From: Myxocyprinus asiaticus
Taxonomy: Eukaryota > Chordata > Actinopteri > Cypriniformes > Catostomidae
NCBI RefSeq assembly: GCF_019703515.2
Contig: NC_059358.1
Span: forward strand, 45,704,594-45,768,593
Length of the DNA stretch: 64,000 nt
Reading direction: 5' to 3'
Shown: positions 1-9,966 of the stretch, in pieces
How the letters are laid out: every line of letters starts with the position of its first letter
Position numbering within the stretch: the first letter of the stretch is position 1
The notes under the pieces: model-generated
The model's database searches: none
What the model was told of the DNA's origin: nothing
Seen by the model: only the letters and a program-made list of their open reading frames with translations
Translations under genes and position numbers: made by a program

Positions 1-160
1 TGTTATTATTCGGTGTCTGACCACTGGGATGTGTGTTGGGTGGAGGGGAGGGAAGGGGGAATATTTGTTGAAAGTTGATTCCGTGTTTTCATGTGCTGTT
101 TGTGTTGATTTGAGTGTGGAATCAATACAGATCGTTAATGACAAAAAAAAACAAAAAAAA
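1..160 (+). mobile_element. 3' UTR end of an L1-type LINE (copy A)
   Basis: The stretch contains 'gaccactgggatgt', a G-rich block, then a T-rich segment ending in 'gaatcaatacag' and an A-rich tail. The same order of blocks ends the other L1 copies at about 19185-19325 and 33400-33545. It is therefore the 3' untranslated end of the same L1 family, and the body lies outside the window. No coding sequence is visible here. Confidence 0.6.
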
Positions 161-164
161 AAAA

Positions 165-523
165 GACAGCTCGCAAATCAAAAACATAGACACCCAGACA
201 GTGCAGATTTACACCTTCATTATTAAGAAGAACTGTAAAAAGTATAAAAATACACTCAGAAAAAAGAGAGAACAGTGCATCCAATTGTTTTGAGCTGATT
301 TTGAAGAATCTATGCATTTCAAACAGCTTCTGGGACAATTGGAATCTCCTGAATAAAAAGCATCATGAACAAATAAGCATAAAAAATGGAGATACCTGAA
401 AAAATCACTTTGAACAACTTTATAGCAAAATAAACAAGAATACAGAACAAACCCATATATATGAAAAACTAAACCATATGGAATACGCAATTGGAAAGTA
501 CCAAAACCCATTAGACTACCCAA
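165..523 (+). pseudogene. LINE ORF2 fragment, linker before RT
   Basis: Conceptual translation gives segments such as WNNWNLLNKKHHEQ and HFEQLYSKINKNTEQ, ending in GKYQNPLDYP just before the hAT insertion. This is the stretch between endonuclease and reverse transcriptase of a LINE ORF2. Stops and frameshifts interrupt it. The assignment rests mainly on continuity with the downstream RT fragment that resumes at 3346. Confidence 0.55.
516..523. repeat. Left 8-bp target site duplication of hAT-1
   Basis: CTACCCAA lies directly before the element end TAGGGCTG. The identical octamer lies at 3346-3353 directly after the opposite end. Eight-bp duplications are the hallmark of hAT transposition. 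Confidence 0.9.
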
Positions 524-1689
524 TAGGGCTGCAACTAATGATTATTTTGATAATTGACTAATCTAACAATTATTAGAACAATTATTCGACTATTTGGGCG
601 ATTATTGTAACGATTAATCATTAGCTCTTAACCGACTATTCAGCTTGTGCCTCGACTTAAAAGGTTGTATTAAACTTGCTTACTCACAATAAAGAGGGCA
701 AAATCATCTTTTAAAAACACCTCTAAATGACATTCACTGAATTAAAGGAAAAAAATACTTGGATTTTTATTGTTTCATAAAAAAAATCACTGCAAAAAAA
801 TAATATTGTTATCAAGTGTTTTTGTCTTGTTTTCCATTTAAAACTCTCTCTTAATAGAGCTCGAAGCGCCGATTTTCTTCACAATAAGATACACACATGA
901 CATATATTATGATTCACTATGCCATCACATTATAATCTAACTGAGGCAAGCGCACGAGGGATGAGTGTCTTCGTGCGAGACAGTCTATCAGCTGGAAGAA
1001 GTTTGAAACTCTCTCGCGCTGTTTTTCATGCGACTCATGTAAGCGGCACCGACTGCATATAGAAATACCGGTTTGATGCATTAAACATATAATGCTGGGG
1101 TGTTTCATTTTTAGATGCTCTGACCTGCAAGTTTTGCTCAAGTGGAACGCCAGGTGCGGCTCTGCTTTATTTCACATCAAGACGACACTGCTTCTGTATT
1201 TATTTATTTTGTATTTTTGTATTATATTTTCCTCATACTTTGCGATCTATATCACCTTTAGCTGTTTGGAAAGTTTAGAGTGCACCTGGACTGTGAGCTG
1301 TGCTTTTTGCCTCTTGTAGGGCTTTACTGGTTGTTTAGATCAGTGTTACTATCAGAAATAATTAATAATATTTCTGTAGTTATTAATCAATATTTAAATT
1401 AATTAATTGGATCTAACTCATTAAAACCTCATATAGGACTCCAGTAAATGTAGTGTGCTACATTTAGGAGCAAGTTTGGTTATTAGCAATAATTAATAAT
1501 TATCAAAGATAATTATTAATTATTAAAATCAATAGAACATTGATGAGAATCAATGTTAGCTTTTTTTAATCCTTTAAAATCAACACTTATCAATTGTTAA
1601 CATCGATGAAACATTAAAATTAACACTAGCTTATTGATCATTCTAATTCAATCAAAGATAATTATCAATTATCAAAAATCAATAGAATA

Positions 1690-2084
1690 TTATTAAGGAT
1701 TAACATTGACGGGGCACCACCCTGAAATCAGGGACTAATAACCGAATATTAAAACAGTCTCAATATTAGATTGTTTTCTTAGGAAAATCGACATCCGAAG
1801 AATATCGATTTTCGAATAAAAAAAACAATGAATGAAGGTTTGAATCCGAGCACTGACATCCCGTCAGCATGACACAGGCGTATGCAAAACAAACCAAAAC
1901 ACTTCTCTTTGTAATATAAACAAAGTTTATTTATGCAGTAATAATTAATAATTAATACAATGCAGTCAATAAACTTCCGACTTACAACTACAAACTAAAC
2001 AGTGATATGATTAGATATGGAAATAAAAAGAATCCTTTAACACATAAGATGTGTGTGTATCAGTGTGTGTGTGTCAGTGTGGTT

Positions 2085-2125
<41 letters not shown>

Positions 2126-3175
2126 TAAGTGACAGCACGAAAGCTGATTTCGCGATAGCTGGAGATAAAGCAGCCGCGTTCATCACTCAGAGACGCGGTT
2201 TTACGAGCGGGGCTCGTAAAAGTCCCTTGTTATTTGACTCTTTAATGGATGAACTCAGTTGCTGTCTCACCCGCGATGGCGAAAATGCACAACAGTCCAA
2301 TCTGGTTGGACCACAATACAGCAAAACAAATTCGTGATAATTAATACCCTGAGTATTAATAATGAGCGGACATGGCGGTCCGTAAACTGTACAAGCAAAA
2401 ACCTTGAAACACAAGAATAACACGCTATAATATTCTATCTCTGCCCAGACGTAACCTCTTACTTGAATCGCATGAGGACACAGGTAGAATGTGTTTTCCT
2501 CCGTCCTTTAACTCTGACCCGGTTTCTTGAGGCTCGTGTGATGACGAGAGCCGTTTCCTCGGCGGCCGGTACGGCTGTTGATTCTCAGAGGGCGGTACGG
2601 CTGTTGATTCTCGGCGGGCTGGCGGAGAACTCAGAAATGTCGACTTGATTGAAGATGGAAGAGAAATCTTTAATCTCTTCACTTCTGTAGGCCAACGGAT
2701 GAAGATGCGAATTGCTCGGCGGTCTCCTTCGGATCCGTTAGAGTGTTTGGTTGAACACAGAGTAATCTCAACTCGTCCAGCGAGATGGAGATTGTATGGC
2801 TACAGTTTCAAGTCGGACATTACTTCCTTATGCCACGAGGTTACACCGGAGAGCAGCAAAAAGCTACGTCCGTATTCGGTGAACGAAGTAGCCGGAAGCA
2901 ACTTTGGAAGCATTTTCAGAATTATTTGAAGTCCGGATGATGTCATGTTCGAGGGACGTTCTGTTGTGTGCCTCATCCAATAGGAGTTGAGTGCTCGATC
3001 CTTTAGTGGGCAAGGCTTCATGGATCTGTAGTCTGTTTAGAACTCCCTTTGTTTGATTTTGGCGCGATTTTATCAGTAAGATTTATGACTTAGAAGGAGG
3101 GGGCTTGAGGAATGTTTTTTATGACTGTTAGGCCTGCCTTTGTCTTCTATCTGAATACATGAGGCCCAACACTCT
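1690..3175 (-). repeat. LTR-like dispersed repeat inside hAT-1
   Basis: Read on the minus strand, the unit starts TGTTGGGCCTCATG. It contains a GC-rich segment, a (CT)n/(CA)n tract and a poly-A signal-like AATAAACTTTG, and passes near 'ggtggtgccccgtcaatg', which resembles an LTR end plus primer binding site. A second, shorter copy lies at 56617-57180 in the opposite genomic orientation. A short tandem duplication of 'ggtacggctgttgattctc' is present at about 2569-2614. It may be a solo LTR of a retrovirus-like element, but no TSD was found, so its outer limits are approximate. Confidence 0.5.
2088..2120. repeat. (GA)n microsatellite
   Basis: About 16 GA dinucleotides follow a TG-rich stretch. 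The equivalent position in the second copy of the dispersed repeat (about 57119-57135 and 57145-57170) is also a CT/CA microsatellite. Confidence 0.9.
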
Positions 3176-3345
3176 CCTCAATCAAGCGCGACCTGAAGTG
3201 CTGCTCTCGCACGCCATTATTCGAGTTTCAAATGATATCATGTTGCATTAAATGAGATCAAACAATTATTCGACAACGGAATTTTTTGTTGACATTTTTT
3301 TATTGCCGACGTTGTCGATAACGTTGACTAATCATTTCAGCCCTA

Positions 3346-4595
3346 CTACCCAATGACAGAAAAAGAATAAACTGATAAAATACAGGCCCTGCCAACCAAA
3401 AAGGCAAGTGGACCAGATGGCATTCTAAACGAAATGCTCAAAAATACCACAAATTTAAATTGGCCATATTAAAACTTTTCAACTTTGTTCTGAGTGTTAG
3501 TCATTTCCTTAATAAAAACAATGTATTCAAACAATCAATGTGCAATAAAAACAGAAAATAAACACTCAAGGGCACTTCGCTCAAGGGCGGGGTGTGAGAC
3601 AGGGCTGTCCTCTATCACTGACCCTCTTCAATATATACATTAATGATGCATCTGGCCTCACACTGTATGACTCTGACATAAAGTTCCTGCTGTTTGCAGA
3701 TGATCTGTTCCTGCTGTCTCCAACAGAAGAGGGTTCTACAGCAGAACCTAGACATCCTGCACAAGTTCTGTCAGACCTGGACCCTGACTATTCCATAAAA
3801 GACCCAGATGTCAGGGAAAGAGACCCAATTTCACCCTTGGTATGACCAAAGTTGAACATGTTACAAACTACATATATCTCGGGTTAAAAATAAGTGAAAC
3901 TGGAAACCTCAGCTTGGCCATGAATGAACTGAAAGAGAAAGCAAGAAGGGCCTTCTATGCCATCAAAACATTTATACAACTTAAAATACCAATTAGAATC
4001 TGGCTCAAAATATTCCAGTCAGTTATAGAACCTATTGCATTAAATGGCAGAGAAGTGTGGGGTCCTCTTTTGAATCATGAATTTGACAAATGGCACAAAA
4101 ACCTGATTGAAATCCTGCATGCAGAGTTTTGTAAGAGTATCCTCAGAGTCCAGAGGAACACACCAAACAATGCATGCAGCATGGAATTAGGCAAATACCC
4201 TCTATTGATTCGTATTGAGAAACAAGCCATCAAATTTTGGAAACATCTAAAAATGAGCGACCCCAACTTTTATAATTTTAAAGCCCTTAAAAACCACGAA
4301 ATGAATATTGAAAAAAGCCCCCTCATTCAGATGGTCCTGAGGCTGCAACAGACTAACACAACTAACATGACTAACAACAGTGTGCCTCAGGATACTGACA
4401 CCCTCATCCACAAAATTCACCCTAACCAAATTATTAAAGCACAAAAAGAAAATTATCTGACTTATTGGACTGAAACAACACAAAAACAAAGTAAATTTAA
4501 ATGTTATTTTGCCCTAAACAGAGAATATACAACAGCAGAATATCTGAGCACAGTGAAAGACTGCAAATTAAGAAAAATAATGACACAGTACAGAC
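3346..4595 (+). pseudogene. LINE ORF2 fragment: reverse transcriptase and downstream domain
   Basis: Translation begins with the RT fingers segment KKASGPDGILNEMLK at about 3395-3450. After an internal deletion near 3520-3590 comes RQGCPLS and then the catalytic motif LLFADDL at about 3690-3710. A frameshift near 3840 leads into a 250-residue segment (3842-4595) typical of the region after RT: YLGLKIS, IWLKIFQSVIEPIALNG, EVWGPL and NREYTTAEYLSTVKD. The FADD active site is retained, but the deleted fingers/palm region and the frameshifts make the copy inactive. It is interrupted at 4595 by hAT-2. Confidence 0.8.
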
Positions 4596-5867
4596 CAGAG
4601 TATGTGAGTGGAGCGGAGTGGAAGCGGAGCGGCATGATTTTGCCTGGAGCGAGGAGCGGGAGTGTCATTGTTTTCTCTCACTTCAAGAGCGCTTCACTAA
4701 TGCTCCATCACGAGCACAACACCTGTTAACAGCCCTTAATGCAATAATTCACCACGTGTTAAGCAGTGTTAAACACAATTGGCATGAAAGAAAGATGGAA
4801 TTTCTGATATAACCATGAAGAATGTGATAAAAAAAAATCATAATTATTTAGCGGCACTTGGTAATATTCAACCTTAGGTTACTTTCGCTTTCACTCTCTG
4901 TATTATGTTCACACTCCCTATTATTGAGGTAAGCTTGGGGTAAAGCTTGAGTTAACTACATGCTCGTGTCTCATCTCTTTATTCCTTCATCAGCTGGCGT
5001 ATATTGAAAATTAATGATGGGATGGTGAAGGAGAACATGAGTGGGGAGGTGATTGCCACGATCAAAGGTTCATTGTGAAATCCTAAAAGACGTGCCCAGA
5101 AAACACTAGAAAATCTAAAGGTCAGTAATGCATATATATATCTCCCCTATTAAATATTTTGAATAATCATATAATCATTATAATCTAATGCATCACAATC
5201 TTAACTGTAGGCTATTATGTCCCATATTAAATATAACTGAACTTTTAACTACCTAAAACACCAACTGAACTAATAAATATGTTAATATTGCATAGTTTGA
5301 CTTTGATCAATTGCCATCTAAATGTATTTTAGTGCTGTAGGCTAATTTATGTGTTATACATTTGCAGATGAAGAATTTAATTTAATGTTTTGTTTTCATT
5401 ATGGTCATTTTTTTTTTTTTTCATTTGGTAATTTATATTTTTAATTTGAAGTTTTTTTTTTCATCTAGTAATTTATTTAATTTATTAAATCCAGAGAATG
5501 TTGCAGACATGTTTCAAAAGTAAGCTATAAAAATAATTAAATTTAGTCTTGAGCTAATGTTAGTGTTCCAATAAAGCACATTGTAGCTTTTCTCCTAGTA
5601 TTGTGTATTTATTTTCATTTAATACATCTTTTGCATGGAGGGTTGTGATATTTAAAAGCATACTGAAATAACTTTACAGTGGAGAGGAAGTTAGGCTCTA
5701 ATTTTGCCATGGAGCGATCATGGAGCATGGTGTCTCTAATCCAGGAGCATGGAGCTAGTGAGGTGCGGGAAATGGACAACCCAGAGTGGAGCTGGAGCGG
5801 AGTGATTAAAAAATGCTTTGAACGCAGAGGGGAAATTTTTGCCGCTCCACTCCACTCACATACTCAG
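4596..5867. mobile_element. hAT-type DNA transposon (hAT-2), non-autonomous, 1.27 kb
   Basis: The ends are inverted repeats, CAGAGTATGTGAGTGGAGCG on the left and the complement of CTGAGTATGTGAGTGGAGTG on the right. They are flanked by the perfect 8-bp duplication GTACAGAC (4588-4595 and 5868-5875). Precise removal restores the LINE frame, with MTQYR running into the continuing segment. The interior has no convincing transposase frame and is AT-rich with homopolymer T runs. Confidence 0.88.
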
Positions 5868-6123
5868 GTACAGACTGAGCAATCACACTCTGGCTGTAGA
5901 GACAGGCAGCTATCGACAGAACTGGCTGCCCAGAGAGAGAGCAGAATATACCCATACTGTAGCCAAGGAGATGTAAAGACAGAGCAACACTTCCTCACCA
6001 TTTGCTCTAACTTACTATATGGAAATTCAGAAAAAAATATACCCCAAATTTGAAACAATTTGCCCTGACTTCAGAAAGCTGGACAGTAATACACAACTTC
6101 AGTATTTATTAGGTGAAAGAAGA
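5868..6123 (+). pseudogene. LINE ORF2 C-terminal fragment
   Basis: Translation gives segments such as REERIYPYCSQG-like sequence (as seen: ESRIYPYCSQGDVKTEQHF) and FETICPDFRKLDS, ending LQYLLGERR. The Cys/His-rich stretch CSQG...EQHFLTIC resembles the zinc-knuckle-like C-terminus of LINE ORF2 proteins. The reading frame stops exactly at 6123, where the DIRS element begins, and resumes at 9713. Confidence 0.75.
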
Positions 6124-6152
6124 GTTCCCTATCTGTCACTCACTCGACGTTG

Positions 6153-6328
6153 TGTCAATGTAGTGACACTAGGGGTCACTCTTGGGAGCCCGAGACACCT
6201 CTGGTCTTTGATTAAAGGCCAATGAAAATTGGCGAGTAGTATTTGCATACCACTCCCCCGGACATACGGGTATAAAAGGAGCTGGTATGCAACCACTCAT
6301 TCAGATTTTCTCTTCGGAGCCGAATGGT
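6153..6328 (+). repeat. Left inverted terminal repeat of the DIRS element
   Basis: The segment from 'tgtcaatgtagtgacac' through 'gggagcccgagacacctc' and 'tataaaaggagctgg' to 'cactcattcag' is repeated in inverted orientation near 9528-9665. The left copy carries about 30 extra bases ('ggcgagtagtatttgcat...'). Confidence 0.85.
6271..6278 (+). promoter_or_regulatory. TATA-box-like motif in the DIRS left terminal repeat
   Basis: TATAAAAG sits in the left terminal repeat about 90-140 bp upstream of the gag-like region, and the right terminal repeat has an inverted copy. This position fits a promoter, but function is inferred only. Confidence 0.4.
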
Positions 6329-6359
6329 CGATGTTTACTGAGCTGACTGTTCATTCACC

Positions 6360-8018
6360 TCTGCTGGATCTGATGGCGCATTTCAGAGGATTCTCCTTCC
6401 TCTGCAGGTATGAGGCCAGCGCGGCTAGCACTGGGGATGATTTGGGGACCCCAATGGGACCACCTCCACCCCCACGAACCTCCCATTCCCCAGCACGCTC
6501 GTCTGCCCCGATCGGGTTTCCGGAAGAGTCCGCTGGCTCGTCTCACAGCGAGTTTGACCTCTTGTTCGGAGCACGCTAAGCTGATGAGCTCTCGAGCGCA
6601 GCATCGGAGAGCGGGCTCGTCCAGTCAGACGCAGAAGCCTCAGCTGGGCTCCCCCCCTCGGGTATGGTTGCCGAGTCACAGGCTGATGCGGAAATGATGG
6701 ACATGCTGACGGATAGCCGCAAGCGTTGGGCTAGAGAGGAATCCTTCGCTCTCCCCTGAACCATCACGGCTCGATGATTGGTTCCTGGGCTCGCGGCGCT
6801 CCAGTCCCTTTCTTCCCGGAAGTGCATGAGGAGCTGACAACATTGTGGGAGGCACCTTTTACTGCCCGGTCCCAATCTTTCAGCTCCCCCGCCCTCACTA
6901 CCCCCGATGGCGGGGCGACCAGGGGCTATTCGGTGATTCCCCAGGTGGATAAGGCGCTCGCGGTGCACCTATGCCCGCAGAGTGCTCCCACCTGGTGTGG
7001 ACGCCCAAATCTCCCGTCCAAGGCCTGTAGGTTCACATCGTACCTGACGGCCAAAGCCTACAGTGCCACTGGACAAGCCACCTCCACCCTGCACGCCATG
7101 GCTCTCCTGCAAGTCCACCAAGCCAAGGTGCTAAAGGAACTGCACGAGGGTAGTTCCACCCCAGATTTGATGCAGGAGCTGACCTCGCTCTCCGGGTGAT
7201 GAAGGTCACGGTGTGGTCTCTCGGGCGGGCGATGTCCACCTTAATGGTCCAGGAGCGCCACCTTTGGCTCAACCTGGTCGAGATGGGTGAGGCCGACAAG
7301 GCACAGTTCCTTGCTGCCCCCATTTCCCAGGTTGGCCTATTCGGCGACACCGTCAAGGACTTTGTCCAGCAGTTCCCGATGGTGAAGCAGCAGACAGAGG
7401 CTATCCGGCACATCCTGCCCTGGCATGGCTCAAGATCCCACACCCCACCTGCTCGTCACCAAGGGTGTCCCCCTGCGGTGACTGCACCGGCTCCGCCGTA
7501 GCCCGCCCCATCGGCCCAGCCCCGGCGTAGAGCCCACCGCAGGAAGCAGATGCCACCCGTCTCACGGCTGGCCGCCAAGAACCCTCGGAAGGCTTCGAAG
7601 CGCCCCTGAGACGGGACCCAGGAACGATGAAACTCACCTTGTAAGCTCACCTGGTAAGCAGACCACTCCATCCCCCAGTGGAGGGCCAGGAGGAGAATCT
7701 TTTGTTGCTTTTTCATTTAATTTCGCCGCATGCCCAAGTGGCTGCGGTACCCAACATTTCAGCAAAAGAGTGGTTTCCTCATTCCCTGGGTCAGGTAACC
7801 GGTGTGCACGGCCATCATCATGACCACCGTCCACCTCTTCATCCTTGCAGGTTTGGCACTCCAGCGGTGGTCTCCCCGCCCCTGCACACCCAGCTGTGGC
7901 ACAGATCCGCCCCCGATGTGACAGTCTCCACGGGTTACGAAGACAGGCCTCTTCCTCCCCCATCCCAGCCTGTTCCGGGGGTGGTCACAAGGAGCCAGGT
8001 AAGTGCTTCTGACCAGGT
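6360..8018 (+). pseudogene. DIRS gag-like region
   Basis: Several frames together encode the fish DIRS gag-like protein. Segments seen include GYSVIPQVDKALAVHLCP, LTAKAYSATGQATSTLHAM, LGRAMSTLMVQERHLWLN and QTEAIRHILP. Later comes a Pro/Arg-rich tail, then VAAVPNISAKEWFPHSLGQ and GVVTRSQVSAS. Frame changes occur near 7196 and between 7500 and 7680, so no single protein is encoded. The recombinase segment joins directly after about 8018. The assignment is from familiarity with fish DIRS proteins. Confidence 0.7.
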
Positions 8019-8606
8019 AAGACTGCCCTCCTGACTGCGCACACTTCCATCAAGAGGGTAGGAGACCTGCAAGTGTTCTCTGTCAGCGAAACGTGCCTAG
8101 AGTTCAGTCCAGGCTACTCTCACGTGATCCTGAGACCCCGACCGGGCTATGTGCCCAAGGTTCCCACGACCCCTTTTACGGACCAGGTGGTGATCCTGCA
8201 AGCACTGCCCCAGGAGGAGGCAGACCCAGCCCTGACGTTGCTGTGTCCGGTGCGCGCTTTACGCGTCTATTTGGATCGCACGCAGAGTTTTAGAGTCTCT
8301 GAGCAGCTCTTTGTCTGCTTTGGTGGACAGCGGAAAGTAAGCGCTGTCTCCAAGCAGTGGATCGCCCACTGGCTCATTGACACCATAACTATGGCATATC
8401 ACGCCCAGGACGTGCCGCCCCCGGTAGGGCTATGGGCCCATTCTATCAGGGGTGTAGCGGCCTCCTGGACCTTGACCAGGGGCACCTCTCTAACAGACAT
8501 TTGCAGAGCAGCGGGCTGGGAAACACCCAATAACTTTGCGAGGTTCTACAATCTCTGGGTGGAACCGGTTTCGTCCCGTGTAGTGGCACGCACAAGCAGG
8601 TAAGTC
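8019..8606 (+). CDS. DIRS tyrosine recombinase, C-terminal catalytic domain (open but likely truncated)
   Basis: An open frame begins KTALLTAHTSIKRVGDLQ, just after the deletion junction, and runs about 195 residues to a stop. The tyrosine-recombinase catalytic signature is visible: an Arg in LLCPVRALR, the H-x-x-R box as HSIRGVA, and the likely nucleophile Tyr in FARFYNL. In fish DIRS elements this enzyme integrates a circular DNA intermediate without duplicating the target. There is no ATG at the start of the segment, because the upstream RT/RNase H region has been lost, so it probably cannot be made as a normal protein. Confidence 0.85.
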
Positions 8607-9359
8607 CGGGACAGCCGGCCAGGTGTATCGCTTGCACATAATGCCTTTCACCTCCTCTGAGCTGAAGACGTGCGCCATTAACTACCAGTAGTGTTCACAA
8701 ACTGTGTTCCCTGGTTGATTTCCTCCGAACCCTGTGGCAGACGAGTTTGCGGAGAGACTCGCTGCTGGTTCAGTACACGTGCTAACTAAGCCCTGTACTG
8801 GAGTAGGTGCTCCGCATGTGGTGGTTCCCCGTAGGTAACCCATGCGACGTATATCTTCCGCTAATTTGTTTCCCTGTTGGCAAACTGCGTCTTCCTTAGG
8901 CCCCTCTGCCCCAGTCACCATGCTTGTTGTATCTCCTCCCCCACAGGGCAGGACCTACCTTGGGACTCCCCCACATGGCATACTTCCGACATAGCTCGGC
9001 AAGACCACGTGACGTATTTCCACTTAAATACCCCCCCCTGGGCAGGGTGTGGTCTCCGCTGTGTTTTCCCCTTGGGAGGGACACCCCCCCCCCGACTAGA
9101 CCTGGTGGGCCTAGTCTGTTAATCCCCCTTTTTTTAGGGAATGGGGAAAAAAGGGGATAGGAGGCCACGACTGAGCTAGCCCGTCTCTATCTTTTTGGGT
9201 AGTCGACTTGTCCCCAAAGGGCCGTTCGACACTCATAACTTTGTTGGGGGAGGTTACGTGTCGGCCTGGTGCGCCGGCTACGAGGCACACAGTGGTCTGC
9301 CTGTCACACACTGCCAGTTCACGTAACACAGTTCAGGCAGTTGCTGCGTTTTGTATAGG
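8607..9359 (+). other. DIRS 3' non-coding region
   Basis: Between the recombinase stop and the internal complementary region lie about 750 bp without a supported frame. They are C/G-rich, with a run of C near 9086-9093 and a T-then-A-run segment near 9128-9155. The sequence belongs to the DIRS element; I see no gene in it. Confidence 0.6.
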
Positions 9360-9470
9360 GACCCCTAGTGTCACTACATCGACACAACGTTGAGTGAGTG
9401 ACAGATAGGTAACATCCTGGTTACTTGCATAACCTCCGTTCCCTGATGGAGGGAACGAGACGTTGTGTCC
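9360..9470. repeat. DIRS internal complementary region (ICR)
   Basis: Bases 9360-9413 are the reverse complement of the left element end (6124-6173). Bases 9414-9470 are the reverse complement of the right end (about 9656-9712). This bipartite complement to both termini is the diagnostic DIRS internal complementary region, thought to template circle closure during replication. Confidence 0.88.
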
Positions 9471-9527
9471 CTACTACCACAACGCTGAAGTACCCCCTGA
9501 AATAGCCGGGACCTTGTCTCGGCTCCT

Positions 9528-9665
9528 CAGCATAAAACCTGAATGAGTGATTGCATACCAGCTCCTTTTATACCCGTATGTCAATTTTCATTGGCCTTTA
9601 ATCAAAGACCAGAGGTGTCTCGGGCTCCCAAGAGTGACCGCTAGTGTTACTACATCGACACAATG
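9528..9665 (-). repeat. Right inverted terminal repeat of the DIRS element
   Basis: This is an inverted copy of the left terminal repeat, including the complement of 'tataaaaggagctggtatgc' and of 'gggagcccgagacacctctg'. It lacks about 30 bp present on the left. Confidence 0.85.
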
Positions 9666-9712
9666 TCTCGTTCCCTCCATCAGGGAATGGAGGTTACGCA
9701 AGTAACCAGGAT

Positions 9713-9966
9713 GATTGCATTTTTCTAGCGGCATGGTACATTGATGCCTGCCACAAAAAAGAGGGAAGAGTCAACCAATCAGTGATGTGTCCACAAACAC
9801 ACACACACACACAATTCTACATTATATGTTCATTTATCTTTTATTTAGTCATTTTATTTTATTTTTTTTCTCATCTGTTCAAGATTCATCATAAACTTGC
9901 AAATGCTTTGGCAATACATTGTAACATTTGTCATGCCAATAAAGCACATTTGAATTTAATTGAATT
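9713..9966 (+). pseudogene. LINE ORF2 extreme C-terminus and 3' tail
   Basis: The frame interrupted at 6123 resumes here with DCIFLAAWYIDACHKKEGR, followed by a (CA)n tract, T-rich 3' UTR and 'aataaagcacatttgaatttaattgaattga'-type tail, after which unrelated sequence begins. This gives the natural 3' end of the LINE. Confidence 0.75.

Larger units (their letters stand above)
524..3345. mobile_element. hAT-type DNA transposon (hAT-1), non-autonomous, 2.8 kb
   Basis: The left end reads TAGGGCTGCAACTAATGATT and the right end is the reverse complement of TAGGGCTGAAATGATTAG. Both are flanked by the perfect octamer CTACCCAA, and removing the element restores the LINE reading frame. No transposase reading frame of useful length is present, so it is non-autonomous or decayed. 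The middle is AT-rich (about 1330-1760), and from about 2050 to 3175 it contains a second dispersed repeat that recurs near 56.6-57.2 kb. Confidence 0.85.
6124..9712 (+). mobile_element. DIRS-type tyrosine-recombinase retrotransposon, internally deleted
   Basis: The element starts GTTCCCTATCTGTC and ends CAAGTAACCAGGAT, and it sits between two codons of the host LINE without any target duplication. Inverted terminal repeats pair about 6153-6328 with about 9528-9665. An internal complementary region at 9360-9470 is complementary to both outer ends. A gag-like region and a tyrosine recombinase are present. The reverse transcriptase, RNase H and methyltransferase region normally found between them is missing, at a junction near 8018. 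These features together define DIRS elements. This copy is non-autonomous. Confidence 0.9.
165..9966 (+). mobile_element. Non-LTR retrotransposon (LINE) split by two hAT elements and one DIRS element
   Basis: The pieces 165-523, 3346-4595, 5868-6123 and 9713-9966 encode consecutive parts of a single LINE polyprotein. The reading frame resumes across each insertion: DYP/MTEKE at the first, MTQYR/... at the second, LLGERR/DCIFLAAW at the third. The 3' end carries an AATAAA-like signal and a short tail of repeated ttgaat. The clade (RTE-, I- or Tx1-like) cannot be settled from sequence reading alone. The RT core is internally deleted near 3520-3590, so this copy is dead. Confidence 0.75.

Noticed and set aside
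6425..7443. Minus-strand frames over the DIRS gag
   Set aside because: Antisense to a recognisable gag-like region and GC-rich, so stop-poor by composition.
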